A stretch of 8,034 bases of DNA from Acidobacteriota bacterium (GCA_024653875.1 JANLHE010000150.1:1-8034); one strand, 5' to 3'; positions 1-7,461 are shown, counted from the first letter of the stretch. The notes: a model not told the origin generated them from the letters alone. Numbers and translations: made by a program.

Positions 1-20
1 GGGATTCCGCGGGTCAGGCG

Positions 21-37
21 CGGCGGCGACCCCGCCG
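21..37. other. GC-rich hairpin near left edge
   Basis: CGGCGG and CCGCCG form a perfect 6-bp stem around the 5-base loop CGACC. No T-run follows on either strand, so it is not a canonical intrinsic terminator. It could be the terminator-like end of a gene lying left of the window. Short reading frames that enter from the left edge stop nearby (TGA at 40-42 and at 44-46), but nothing there is long enough to identify. Confidence 0.3.
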
Positions 38-62
38 TCTGACTGAATGGCAGGCGCCCACC

Positions 63-75
63 TGACGTTTCGTCA
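63..75. promoter_or_regulatory. Small inverted repeat upstream of the kinase
   Basis: TGACG-TTT-CGTCA is a perfect 5-bp inverted repeat 38 bp before the chosen kinase start, and it abuts a CACGTG palindrome at 74-79. This short leader must hold the kinase promoter or a readthrough path from upstream. A weak sigma-70-like pair (CTGACG at 62-67, TACTGT at 84-89, 16-bp spacer) overlaps the repeat but matches the consensus poorly. An operator role is inference only. Confidence 0.2.
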
Positions 76-103
76 CGTGTCGTTACTGTGTCAGTATGCC
101 CCC

Positions 104-107
104 AGGA
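104..107 (+). promoter_or_regulatory. Ribosome binding site deciding the kinase start
   Basis: AGGA lies 6 bases before the ATG at 114. The in-frame ATG at 96 has no purine-rich site in front of it. This favours a kinase starting MHVRRW at 114 over one that is six residues longer. Confidence 0.5.
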
Positions 108-113
108 TTCTGG

Positions 114-1997
114 ATGCACGTGCGCCGCTGGGTTCCACGCTTGACGAGCACCACGGTCGGCCTGGCCGTGGGCATCACGGTCGCCGTGACTGCGGCCACC
201 GCCGCGGGCGCGTACCTCTACTCGGTCCGGCACTCCCGCACGCTCCTCGCGGCGGCACAGGGAACGGCCCTCGCGCAAGGCGAGTTGATCCTGGCTGCGC
301 TCGAACACCAGATGATCGAGAACGACCGGAGCCTGATCGGCAGGATGATCGAGACGTTCGGCAGCCAGCCGCAAGTCGAGAGCGTGATGCTGCTCGACCG
401 GTTGGGGACCGTGAAGTACGCCAGCACGCCGGGACCGCCGGACGTCGCGCTCTCGCTTGATTCGCCCACGTGCCAGGCGTGCCACAGGTTTCCCCCGGCC
501 CAGCGCGGGTCGAGCCGCGTGATCGAGGTCGACGGCGGCGCGATGCTGCGGACGGTGATTCCCGTACGCAACAAGCCCGCGTGCCAGGCGTGCCACGATC
601 GAAACCATGCCAGCAACGGCATCCTGATTTTCGACGTCAAGACGGCGACCATCATGGCGGGCATGGACCGGGACCTGCGGGCGCTCGTCGCCGGCACCGG
701 CGCGATCGCGCTGTTGCTGATCGCGGGAATCGCCCTCGTCGTCCGGGTCGTGCTCCTGCGGCGCCTCAGGCGGTTCGAGACCACGGCCCGCATGATCGCG
801 CAGGGCGATCTCGCGCGGCGCGTGCCGTCGGACGGCTCCGACACGATCTCGTGGCTCGCGCGTGAGTTCAACACGATGGCCGATTCGATGACGGGCCTGC
901 TCGATCAGGTCAACGGCCAGCAGCGCCGTCTCGAGACGATCATCAACAGCATCGACGACGGGATCGTCGTGCTCGATCCCGAGCGCCGGGTCATCGCGGC
1001 GAACGACGCGTTCCTCGCGCGATTGGGGACGGCCCGGGAGGCGGCGGTCGGGTGCGCGTGCGGCAGTCTCGCCGGGACGATCTGTACCGCCACGGACTGC
1101 CCCACCACCGCCTGCCTGCGGTCGTACGAACGGCAGGTGCGCATCTGCGAGCGCCAGGGCGTGGACGGCACCACGCGGTGCGAGGAAGTACACGCGTCGC
1201 CGATCATGGGCCCGACCGGAACGCCGGCCTACGTGGTCGAGGTCTGGCGCGACATCACGGAACGCCGCGCCGCCGAGGCGCGTCTGTCGGAATCGCACCG
1301 GCTGGCATCGCTGGGCATGCTGGCATCGGGGTTCTCGCACGAGTTAAACACGCCGCTCGCGACGACGCTGACGTGCGTGGAGGGCATCCTGCGGGACACG
1401 CTGGCGGCCGATGGACGGCCGCTCGATCGGTCGCGCATCGAGGACAACGCCGGCCTTGCGCGCGAGCAGATCCTGCGGTGCCGCGGCATCACGCAGCACT
1501 TCCTGCGTCTGTCGCGCGGCCAGGCGGCGTCCGACGATTTGGTGAACCTGCGCGCGACGGTGGCCGACGTGGCGCGCCTCATCGAACCCACGGCGCGGGC
1601 GCACTCGGTGAAGATTGAGATCGCCTCAGGCGCCGCCGACATCCACGTCCGCGCCTCCGACGCGGAACTGCAGCATGTCCTGATCAACCTCGCGCTGAAC
1701 GCCGTGCAGGCCAGCCCGGCCGGCGGCGTGGTGACGCTGCGGATTGACGTGGCCGAGCAGGTACGCGTGCGGGTGATCGATCGCGGGTGCGGCATCGCGC
1801 CGGAGCATCAGAAGCGCATCTTCGAGCCGTTCTTCAGCCTGCGGCCCGGCGGCACGGGTCTCGGACTGTTCCTCTCGCTCAACTTCGTCCGCCACTGGGG
1901 CGGCGACATCACGGTCACGAGCACGCCGGGCGGCGGATCGACGTTCGACGTCGTCCTGCCTTCCGCGGCGCGCATGGAACTAGGCGAGAGCGCGTGA
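114..1997 (+). CDS. Membrane sensor histidine kinase with two periplasmic c-type haem motifs (HAMP-PAS-HisKA-HATPase)
   Basis: This is a 627-residue transmembrane sensor kinase, numbered here from the ATG at 114. TM1 is at about 15-36 and TM2 at about 191-214, flanking a periplasmic domain of about 150 residues. That domain carries two identical CQACH motifs (C120/C123/H124 and C157/C160/H161), the covalent attachment signature of c-type haem. HAMP follows at about 211-265 and PAS at about 272-385. The PAS is unusually cysteine-rich (C314, C316, C324, C329, C334, C345, C356). HisKA has FSHELNTP with H409 as phosphoacceptor. The ATPase domain has an N-box at N525/N529, DRGCG at 556-560, EPFF at 571-574 and GGTGLGL at 579-585. 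All catalytic boxes look intact, in the NtrB-like style that usually pairs with sigma-54 activators. The stop overlaps the start of the regulator gene (GTGA), so the two are a coupled pair. The inferred signal is periplasmic redox state or a haem ligand; the actual ligand is unknown. An in-frame ATG at 96 is the alternative start. Confidence 0.93.
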   Translation: MHVRRWVPRLTSTTVGLAVGITVAVTAATAAGAYLYSVRHSRTLLAAAQGTALAQGELILAALEHQMIENDRSLIGRMIETFGSQPQVESVMLLDRLGTVKYASTPGPPDVALSLDSPTCQACHRFPPAQRGSSRVIEVDGGAMLRTVIPVRNKPACQACHDRNHASNGILIFDVKTATIMAGMDRDLRALVAGTGAIALLLIAGIALVVRVVLLRRLRRFETTARMIAQGDLARRVPSDGSDTISWLAREFNTMADSMTGLLDQVNGQQRRLETIINSIDDGIVVLDPERRVIAANDAFLARLGTAREAAVGCACGSLAGTICTATDCPTTACLRSYERQVRICERQGVDGTTRCEEVHASPIMGPTGTPAYVVEVWRDITERRAAEARLSESHRLASLGMLASGFSHELNTPLATTLTCVEGILRDTLAADGRPLDRSRIEDNAGLAREQILRCRGITQHFLRLSRGQAASDDLVNLRATVADVARLIEPTARAHSVKIEIASGAADIHVRASDAELQHVLINLALNAVQASPAGGVVTLRIDVAEQVRVRVIDRGCGIAPEHQKRIFEPFFSLRPGGTGLGLFLSLNFVRHWGGDITVTSTPGGGSTFDVVLPSAARMELGESA

Positions 1998-3343
1998 AGC
2001 CGCCCGCCCTCATCCTGCTCGTCGACGATGATCCGGCGTACCGGCGCGCGCTGGCCAACGAACTGCGGCGCGCGGAGTACGAGGTCATTCTGGCGGGATC
2101 GGGCGCCGAGGCGCTGGCCGCGCTCACATCGAACCAGCCGGACGTCGTCCTCCTTGATCTGCAGTTGCCCGACATGAGCGGCCTCGATGTGCTCAAGGCC
2201 ATCCGCGAGCAGCTGCCCGCCAGTGACGTGATCATGCTCACGGGGCACGGGACCATCGACACGGCCATCGAGGCCATCCGGATGGGCGCGTTCGACTACC
2301 TCTCCAAACCCTGCCCGCTCGATGAACTGGAAGTGCGCATCCAGCGCGCGCAGGAGCGCCAGGCCCTGCGCAAGCGGGCGAGCCTGCTCGAGCGCGGCCT
2401 GACGCCGCCCGATCTGGGCAGCGCGTTCGTCGGCACGAGTCCCGCGTTCAATCAGGTCCTTGACCTGGTCACGCGGGTGGCCCCGACCGACTCCACCGTC
2501 CTCATCACCGGCGAGACGGGAACCGGCAAGGAGATGGTCGCCAAGCTCATCCACGCGCGCAGCCAACGCCGGCAGCGGCCGTTTGTCGTCGTGGAATGCG
2601 CGGCGCTGCAGGAGACCTTGCTGCAAAGCGAGTTGTTCGGCCACGAGCGCGGAGCGTTCACCGGCGCCGATCGGGCAAAGCCGGGGCTGTTCGAGGTGGC
2701 CGACGGCGGCACCGTGCTTCTCGACGAAATCGGCGAGGTGAGCCTGGCCACCCAGGTCAAGCTGCTGCGGGTGCTCGATACATCCACGTTCCGCCGGGTG
2801 GGGTCGACGACGGAGATCAAGGTGAACGTGCGCGTGCTCGCCGCCACGAACCGGGATCTGGACGCGATGGTGCGTCAGGGGCTGTTCCGCGAGGACCTGT
2901 ATTACCGCTTGAGCACCATCACGATTCAGTTGCCGGCACTGCGGGAGCGGCCCACGGACATCGACCTGCTCGTGGCGCACTTCGTGGGCCTGCTGAACGA
3001 ACGGTTCGGCTCCAGCAAGCGCATCGGCGCGGCGGCGCTCGACCGGCTGCGTGCGCACGACTGGCCGGGGAACGTGCGCGAACTGCGGCACGCCATCGAA
3101 GCCGCGATGATCGTGTGCGGGGGACCGGACATCCTGCCGGAGCATCTGCCGGCGGCCGTGCGCCGCACCGCCGGGGCCAGCGCGGCCGCCCCGAGCGGAC
3201 AGGCGCTGCCAACCCTGGAGGAACTCGAGCGGGCGCACATCGACCTGGTGCTGCGGGCCACGAACAACCACCGCGGGCAGGCCGCCGGAATTCTCGGCAT
3301 CAGCGAACGCAACCTGTACCGGAAACTGCGCGAGCGCCAGTAG
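1994..3343 (+). CDS. Sigma-54-dependent response regulator, NtrC class (REC-AAA+-Fis HTH)
   Basis: This 449-residue regulator is full length for the NtrC/AtoC/ZraR class. The receiver domain occupies about 5-120, with acidic pocket D11/D12, phosphoacceptor D55 (LLDLQLPD), T83 and K105. The AAA+ domain, about 143-375, shows Walker A GETGTGKE (173-180), an intact GAFTGA sigma-54 contact loop (220-225), Walker B VLLDE (241-245), arginine-finger candidates R299 and R305 in FREDLYYRL, and WPGNVREL (357-364). A Fis-type helix-turn-helix ends the protein (about 410-448). The GTG start at 1994 shares GTGA with the kinase stop; the upstream in-frame extension is the kinase gene read in another frame and lacks homology. 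Phosphorylation by the adjacent kinase should drive oligomerisation and ATP-dependent opening of sigma-54 promoters. A sigma-54 promoter lies in this window at 7498-7513, in front of the cytochrome operon, and is the obvious candidate target. Confidence 0.95.
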   Translation: MKPPALILLVDDDPAYRRALANELRRAEYEVILAGSGAEALAALTSNQPDVVLLDLQLPDMSGLDVLKAIREQLPASDVIMLTGHGTIDTAIEAIRMGAFDYLSKPCPLDELEVRIQRAQERQALRKRASLLERGLTPPDLGSAFVGTSPAFNQVLDLVTRVAPTDSTVLITGETGTGKEMVAKLIHARSQRRQRPFVVVECAALQETLLQSELFGHERGAFTGADRAKPGLFEVADGGTVLLDEIGEVSLATQVKLLRVLDTSTFRRVGSTTEIKVNVRVLAATNRDLDAMVRQGLFREDLYYRLSTITIQLPALRERPTDIDLLVAHFVGLLNERFGSSKRIGAAALDRLRAHDWPGNVRELRHAIEAAMIVCGGPDILPEHLPAAVRRTAGASAAAPSGQALPTLEELERAHIDLVLRATNNHRGQAAGILGISERNLYRKLRERQ

Positions 3344-3347
3344 CCGA

Positions 3348-5030
3348 TCAGCGCGCCTTCGAGATGCGCGGCACGAAGATCAGCGCCGCGCCGTACATCG
3401 CGATGGCGATGAAGAGCGTCGAGGGACGTGACGTCCGCATGTCCTGGAGCAGGAACTTCATGGCGCCAGCGGCGAGGACGCCGTACGCCAGCCATCGGCA
3501 CTCCACGAACCGCGGTAGTCGGCCCAGATAGGCCAGTCCCACGGCCGCCACCGTCAGAATCACGGTCTTCATCGTGGCGGCCACGCCAGGATCCGCCGCG
3601 GCGGACACGATCCGTCCGAGTCCGATGACGATGAGGCTGCCCGCTCCGGCGACAAGGACAATCGAGAGCGCCACCCGCGCGATGGACGCCAGGATTGGCG
3701 GCTCGTCCTTGTGCACGACGGGCGGCAGAAGCAGGGCCACCGAGACCGCGGCCAGGACGATCCAGATCGGCAGGGCCGCCTGCGGCCAGGGTTGGGGGTG
3801 CGTGAGCCACACGACGCCGGTCAGCGTCACGAGGCCGCTCTGCGCGGACGCCACGACGGCCGCAATCGCTCCTTGAAGGGCCAGCATCGGACGGCTGAAT
3901 CGCCACGCCACCAGGCTGGCCATGAGCGCGCCCACGGCCACGGCCGTCGGCCGCGCGGGATAGGGAAAGAGCAGGCTGAGACCGACGAGCGTGAGCGCCA
4001 GCGCCGTCGTGCCGACGTAGTAGAACTCCGGCCCGAAGCCGCGCCTGGGCGCGACACGGGCAAACGTCTGCACGTAGAAGATCCCGGCCCCGACCAGACA
4101 GGGGAAGGCGATGACGCTCACGCCCAGGCCGTTGGCGTGGGAGATCGCCGTGGCGCCCGCCAGGCCGATGGCGAGGGCCGCGGCCGTTTGCGCCACTTCA
4201 AACGACCGGAGATTGCGCTCGTGCAGCACGATGCGAATCAGGAACGACCCGAGGTACACGACCAGGAACAGCGCATGCGCGGCCTGGACGGCCACCGGTC
4301 CCTCTCGGGGCGGCTGGACGCTGGCGCGAATGGCGAGCAGAAGGATCGCGAGGTTGGCGGCGGCGGCACCCGGCCACGCCAACCAGGCCCAGTGCCGCGC
4401 GTACCCGACCCACAGCGTCAGGGCGCCAAGGACCAGCAACACGAGCACGGATGGCAGCAGCGTGCCCAGGCCGAACGACAGCGCGACGGTCACGGCGATC
4501 GTGCCGAGCGTGGCGAGCATCGCGAACGTGCCCTGGCGGCGGCGCCAGGCGACGCCGAGCGAGGCGACGGCTATGACGGCCAGGACGGCCGCGCTCGAGC
4601 CGGCCGCCAATACGTGGAACGTCAAGGCCGCCTCCACCACCAGAGGCAGCGCGACGAGCATCGCCGAAAGTCCGTGAAAGAAGCCGCTTCGGCCCGGCGC
4701 GCGGCCGGCCAACACCAGCCAGAACGCCGCGTACGCGAATCCCAGCCAGACGCCGCCCATCTCGGGGAGTTGCCCGGACTGGGTCAGGGCCCGCAAGAGG
4801 AACGCGCCGCCGAGCACGATGCACGTGCGTCCAACGAGTGACAGCCAGCCGGGCGCGAGGCGGTCGGCGTCGGTTAGGACGGGTGGGACCGGGATTCCAT
4901 CGGGCGCCGGCGTGTCGGACGCGGGCAGGACGGCGCCACGCTCAAGCGCGTCAAGCCGGACCGAGAGCCGCGCGACCGCTGCTTCCAGGTCCCGGAGCCG
5001 GGCATCCGCGCCGGGGGGCGGATCCGTCAC
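3348..5030 (-). CDS. Large polytopic membrane protein, DUF2339-like
   Basis: This 560-residue protein starts with a soluble stretch of roughly 70 residues. That stretch includes a predicted coiled coil (RLRDLEAAVARLSVRLDALE) and a proline-rich linker. It is followed by an almost continuous series of hydrophobic helices, perhaps 14 or more. The coiled-coil start, the block LSLVGRTCIVLGGAFLLRAL and the many-helix layout resemble DUF2339 membrane proteins of unknown function; this is a family resemblance, not a proven match. The GTG start at 5030 is chosen because it overlaps the stop of the upstream NrfD gene as GTGA. An AGGAGG lies at 5049-5044, a rather long 13 bases away. The in-frame ATG at 5060 lacks a ribosome site and would add ten residues. 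The coupling suggests it is made with the electron-transfer complex, perhaps as an assembly or membrane partner, but no catalytic motif or cofactor ligand is visible. Its stop is 4 bp from the convergent regulator's stop. Confidence 0.82.
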   Translation of the reverse strand: MTDPPPGADARLRDLEAAVARLSVRLDALERGAVLPASDTPAPDGIPVPPVLTDADRLAPGWLSLVGRTCIVLGGAFLLRALTQSGQLPEMGGVWLGFAYAAFWLVLAGRAPGRSGFFHGLSAMLVALPLVVEAALTFHVLAAGSSAAVLAVIAVASLGVAWRRRQGTFAMLATLGTIAVTVALSFGLGTLLPSVLVLLVLGALTLWVGYARHWAWLAWPGAAAANLAILLLAIRASVQPPREGPVAVQAAHALFLVVYLGSFLIRIVLHERNLRSFEVAQTAAALAIGLAGATAISHANGLGVSVIAFPCLVGAGIFYVQTFARVAPRRGFGPEFYYVGTTALALTLVGLSLLFPYPARPTAVAVGALMASLVAWRFSRPMLALQGAIAAVVASAQSGLVTLTGVVWLTHPQPWPQAALPIWIVLAAVSVALLLPPVVHKDEPPILASIARVALSIVLVAGAGSLIVIGLGRIVSAAADPGVAATMKTVILTVAAVGLAYLGRLPRFVECRWLAYGVLAAGAMKFLLQDMRTSRPSTLFIAIAMYGAALIFVPRISKAR

Positions 5031-6196
5031 CGGCCGCTGGCGTCCTCCTGCGCCGGCCATGGCGGGAAGATGCGAATGAGCACGGCGAGGATGACAAGCG
5101 GCGCGATCATGAAGATGATCGCGGACAACGCGCCTTCCCGCGTGGCGAATTCGAGCTTATAGGTCGTGTATCCAAGGAAGCTCTTCGAGAACAACTGGCC
5201 GCCGATGACCACGTTCCAGCGCATCGCGAAGATGCCGATGAGCGTGAGGACGCCGCTGACCGAGTAGATCAGGCGCCTGACGGGATCGGAGAATCGCTTG
5301 AACTGCACCAGCGCCAGCAACAGGATCGGCACGAACGTCCCCAGCAGGATCTGCACGATGATCTGCGACGTGAACAGCCGCGTCTTCACCATGAAGTCCA
5401 GGGCGCGGAACGACTCGTCGGCCTCGTACAGCCGGTGAATCAGGTCGAGCAGTTCGAGCGAGAAGTCGACCAGGAAGGCGTAGAGCAGATACTTCGCCAC
5501 GGTGTCGACGCACTTCATGTCGATGGGGATCTTCCGGATCGTCGCGAGCGCCATGTAGACCAGCATGACGGCCGCCACGCCGGAGACGATCGCGGAGAAC
5601 AGGAAGACGACCGGCATCAACGGCGTCGACCACCACGGATTGGCCTTGATCGATCCGAAGATGAACCCCACGTATCCATGGAGTAGGAACGCCGACGGGA
5701 TACCGATGACGGTGATGATCCGTCCGAGCTTGTCGTCAAGTTGCAGCGCGGCGGGACTGATGTCGCCAGACCACAGCGACAACGCGCCGTACAGCCGCTT
5801 GGTCCAGCCGGTGCTGGCGCGCCAGGTCAGCACGAGTTCCTTGCGGTAGTCGAACCAGATTTCGAGCACCAGAACCACCATGAGATACCAGAGATACACA
5901 AAGCCGAACATCGCCATGGCGGATTCGGTATGCGGCGTCAGGTACATCTCGTAGGACCGCTCCGGATGGCCCAGGTGCATCTGCAGGGGCAGCGGCGCGA
6001 CAATGAGAAACGCGAGCGCCGTGAGAAGCGCCAGGCGGTACGTCGGCTTCAGCGCCTTCACATTGAAGACGCGTTCGAGGGACGCGAGGATGAAGGCGCC
6101 CGCCACCAGTCCGGTGAGATACGGATAGAGAACGATGAGGATGCTCCATTGGAGCTCGACTTCGTTCGGGTAGATGTACCCTTCGACGCCTGGCAT
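5027..6196 (-). CDS. NrfD/HybB/PsrC-family integral membrane quinone-interacting subunit
   Basis: This 389-residue protein has eight to ten hydrophobic helices (about 17-40, 55-75, 95-115, 158-180, 192-218, 232-253, 275-297, 307-325 and 355-376). The family-typical LGHPERSYEMYLTP segment is at 75-87 and MRWNVVIGGQ at 325-334. NrfD-family proteins carry no haem of their own. They exchange electrons between membrane quinones and a partner periplasmic ferredoxin, which here is the gene just upstream. The start is well supported: AAAGGA at 6209-6204, 7 bases before the ATG, overlaps the ferredoxin gene's stop codon, and the intergenic gap is 11 bp. Electron direction (quinol oxidation or quinone reduction) cannot be read from the sequence. 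The name nrfD is withheld because the physiological role need not be nitrite reduction. Confidence 0.92.
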   Translation of the reverse strand: MPGVEGYIYPNEVELQWSILIVLYPYLTGLVAGAFILASLERVFNVKALKPTYRLALLTALAFLIVAPLPLQMHLGHPERSYEMYLTPHTESAMAMFGFVYLWYLMVVLVLEIWFDYRKELVLTWRASTGWTKRLYGALSLWSGDISPAALQLDDKLGRIITVIGIPSAFLLHGYVGFIFGSIKANPWWSTPLMPVVFLFSAIVSGVAAVMLVYMALATIRKIPIDMKCVDTVAKYLLYAFLVDFSLELLDLIHRLYEADESFRALDFMVKTRLFTSQIIVQILLGTFVPILLLALVQFKRFSDPVRRLIYSVSGVLTLIGIFAMRWNVVIGGQLFSKSFLGYTTYKLEFATREGALSAIIFMIAPLVILAVLIRIFPPWPAQEDASGR

Positions 6197-6207
6197 GTTC
6201 GAGTCCT

Positions 6208-6975
6208 TTACCTTACCGCGCCATCGAGACCGTTGTAGTAGACCTTCGCGCCGGTGGCCATTTGTGGCTTGAGGACGTGGATCTTGTGTGTCCGCATGAA
6301 CTCATGAACGGGGTCATTGGGGTTCTTGAGGTCGACCAGTTGGCGCGTTCCCGTGGGGCACACTTCGCAGCAGGCGGTGGTGAGACCCTTGGTGATCCGG
6401 TGGTAGCACAGCGTGCACTTGTCCGCGGTGTGCGTCCGGGAATCGATGTAGCGGCTGCCGTACGGGCAGGCCTGGACGCAGTAGCGGCAGCCCAGGCACC
6501 GGTCTTTGTCCACGAGGACTACGCCGTCCGGACTCTCAAACGTCGCACCGACCGGGCACACCTGCACGCAGGGCGCGTCCGCGCAGTGGTTGCAGAGCTT
6601 CGGCACAAAGAAGACCTTGACGCCGTCGCCGGCCTGGTCAAGGGCGGTGAACCCATCGTAGCCGCCGTTGGGCGACGCCACGTCCGGGTGATCGGCATTC
6701 AGCGGATCGACTCTGTAACGTTCCACCCAGGTGCGGAAGCGGCCATCTTCGTCCGTCGGCACGTTGTTCTCGGCCTTGCACGCCCGCACGCAACTGCCAC
6801 AGCCGATGCACTTCTCAACGTCGATGATCATGCCCCACCAGTGGTCGGTGTCCTTGTAGTTGGGCGCCAACTGCGGCGTGCGGGCCTCGACGTACTCCCA
6901 GGCGACTGACGCCGCTCCGGTCAGGAAGATGTAAATGCCGGCTTTCTCGAGAAAAGCGCGTCGGGTCTGATCCAT
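6208..6975 (-). CDS. Tat-exported ferredoxin with four [4Fe-4S] sites (NrfC/DmsB/DsrO type)
   Basis: This 255-residue electron-transfer subunit opens with a twin-arginine signal (TRRAFLEKAG, residues 4-13, then a hydrophobic stretch to about 25), so it should work in the periplasm. The sixteen cluster-ligand cysteines fall in the classical order: C56/C59/C62/C66, C128/C131/C136/C140, C160/C163/C166/C170 and C187/C190/C202/C206. The last set sits in the CTLC...CPTG arrangement of DmsB/NrfC/PsrB proteins. C203 is an extra cysteine next to a ligand. No clear AxA signal-peptidase site follows the hydrophobic stretch, so the signal may stay on as an anchor. The start is set by TAGGAG (6990-6985), 9 bases before the ATG; this ribosome site overlaps the cytochrome gene's TAG stop. 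It probably relays electrons between the NrfD subunit and the tetrahaem cytochrome encoded immediately upstream. Confidence 0.94.
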   Translation of the reverse strand: MDQTRRAFLEKAGIYIFLTGAASVAWEYVEARTPQLAPNYKDTDHWWGMIIDVEKCIGCGSCVRACKAENNVPTDEDGRFRTWVERYRVDPLNADHPDVASPNGGYDGFTALDQAGDGVKVFFVPKLCNHCADAPCVQVCPVGATFESPDGVVLVDKDRCLGCRYCVQACPYGSRYIDSRTHTADKCTLCYHRITKGLTTACCEVCPTGTRQLVDLKNPNDPVHEFMRTHKIHVLKPQMATGAKVYYNGLDGAVR

Positions 6976-6987
6976 GGCGATGCGCTC

Positions 6988-7449
6988 CTAGCTGATCTTC
7001 GGACGATGGGGTTGGTGACAGTCCGTGCACGGCAGGTCGCCCGCGTGCTCGTCCGGAACCACGTTCGGGAAGTTGGCCGGCAGGCCGATCTGTGTCGTGT
7101 GGCACTGGATGCAGAGCCGGCGCGGATTGAGGGCAACGGGCTTGGCGGTGACGTCTCCGGACGCGTGCGTCGCCAGCGGGCCGTGGCACGACTCGCAACG
7201 GACCTTCGCGTGGCGGGCCTCTTTGCGCAGATCGCCGACATCCGAATGGCAGTCGAGACAGAGCGCCTCGCCGGCATGCAGCGGCGCCTGCGCCTTCACA
7301 TCATCCAGGGCGCCCGCCCGGTAGAAACCGTAGACCCCGAAGTCGCCCGGAATCATGAAATAGCGGGCCAGCAGGAACAGGGCGAACCCCATTCCAAAGA
7401 GCCCCAGCACGCGAAGAACATGGTCGTAGTGGCGCCGGCGACCGAACAT
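6988..7449 (-). CDS. Membrane-anchored tetrahaem cytochrome c
   Basis: This 153-residue protein has a basic N-terminus (FGRRRHYDH), one membrane helix at about 12-32, and a periplasmic domain with four CXXCH haem sites: CLDCH (64-68), CESCH (85-89), CIQCH (113-117) and CTDCH (141-145). Histidines H58, H80, H95, H135 and H148 are candidate distal ligands, enough for bis-histidine coordination. The size and uncleaved-anchor layout recall small periplasmic electron carriers such as NrfB- or DsrJ-type partners of NrfCD/DsrOP modules, but I cannot assign it to one of those families. The ATG at 7449 is preferred over the in-frame GTG at 7455 because GGAGG at 7461-7457 is 7 bases from the ATG and only one base from the GTG. 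It is the first gene of the minus-strand operon, about 38 bases downstream of the predicted sigma-54 transcription start. Confidence 0.9.
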   Translation of the reverse strand: MFGRRRHYDHVLRVLGLFGMGFALFLLARYFMIPGDFGVYGFYRAGALDDVKAQAPLHAGEALCLDCHSDVGDLRKEARHAKVRCESCHGPLATHASGDVTAKPVALNPRRLCIQCHTTQIGLPANFPNVVPDEHAGDLPCTDCHQPHRPKIS

Positions 7450-7456
7450 ACACACG

Positions 7457-7461
7457 CCTCC
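7457..7461 (-). promoter_or_regulatory. Ribosome binding site of the tetrahaem cytochrome
   Basis: GGAGG on the minus strand, 7 bases before the ATG at 7449. The in-frame GTG at 7455 is too close to this site to be the main start. Confidence 0.7.

Noticed and set aside
1..95. A sigma-54 promoter in front of the kinase operon
   Set aside because: TGG at 48-50 has no GC dinucleotide 10 bases further on, and no other GG-N10-GC pair with supporting bases was seen.
1808..3271. 487-codon open frame on the minus strand opposite the regulator
   Set aside because: It mirrors a gene with complete REC, AAA+ and Fis motifs, has no recognisable domain, and has the Arg/Ala/His/Gly-rich make-up of an antisense frame in GC-rich DNA.
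2926..3906. 326-codon minus-strand frame spanning the convergent junction
   Set aside because: It overlaps two well-supported genes and translates to Arg/Gly/Pro-rich sequence without family features.
3711..4841. 376-codon open frame on the plus strand opposite the DUF2339-like gene
   Set aside because: Highly charged, low-complexity composition (R, G, Q, E, D, H) typical of the complement of a hydrophobic membrane-protein gene; no domain and no ribosome site.
4838..5686. 282-codon plus-strand frame opposite NrfD and the start of the DUF2339-like gene
   Set aside because: Antisense shadow of clear membrane proteins, rich in D, R, Q and H with no motif.
5027..7449. Assignment as a nitrite reductase (Nrf) or Dsr cluster
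   Set aside because: No NrfA, DsrK, DsrM or other catalytic subunit is present, and the shared ferredoxin and NrfD families are used by many complexes, so a specific substrate would be a guess.
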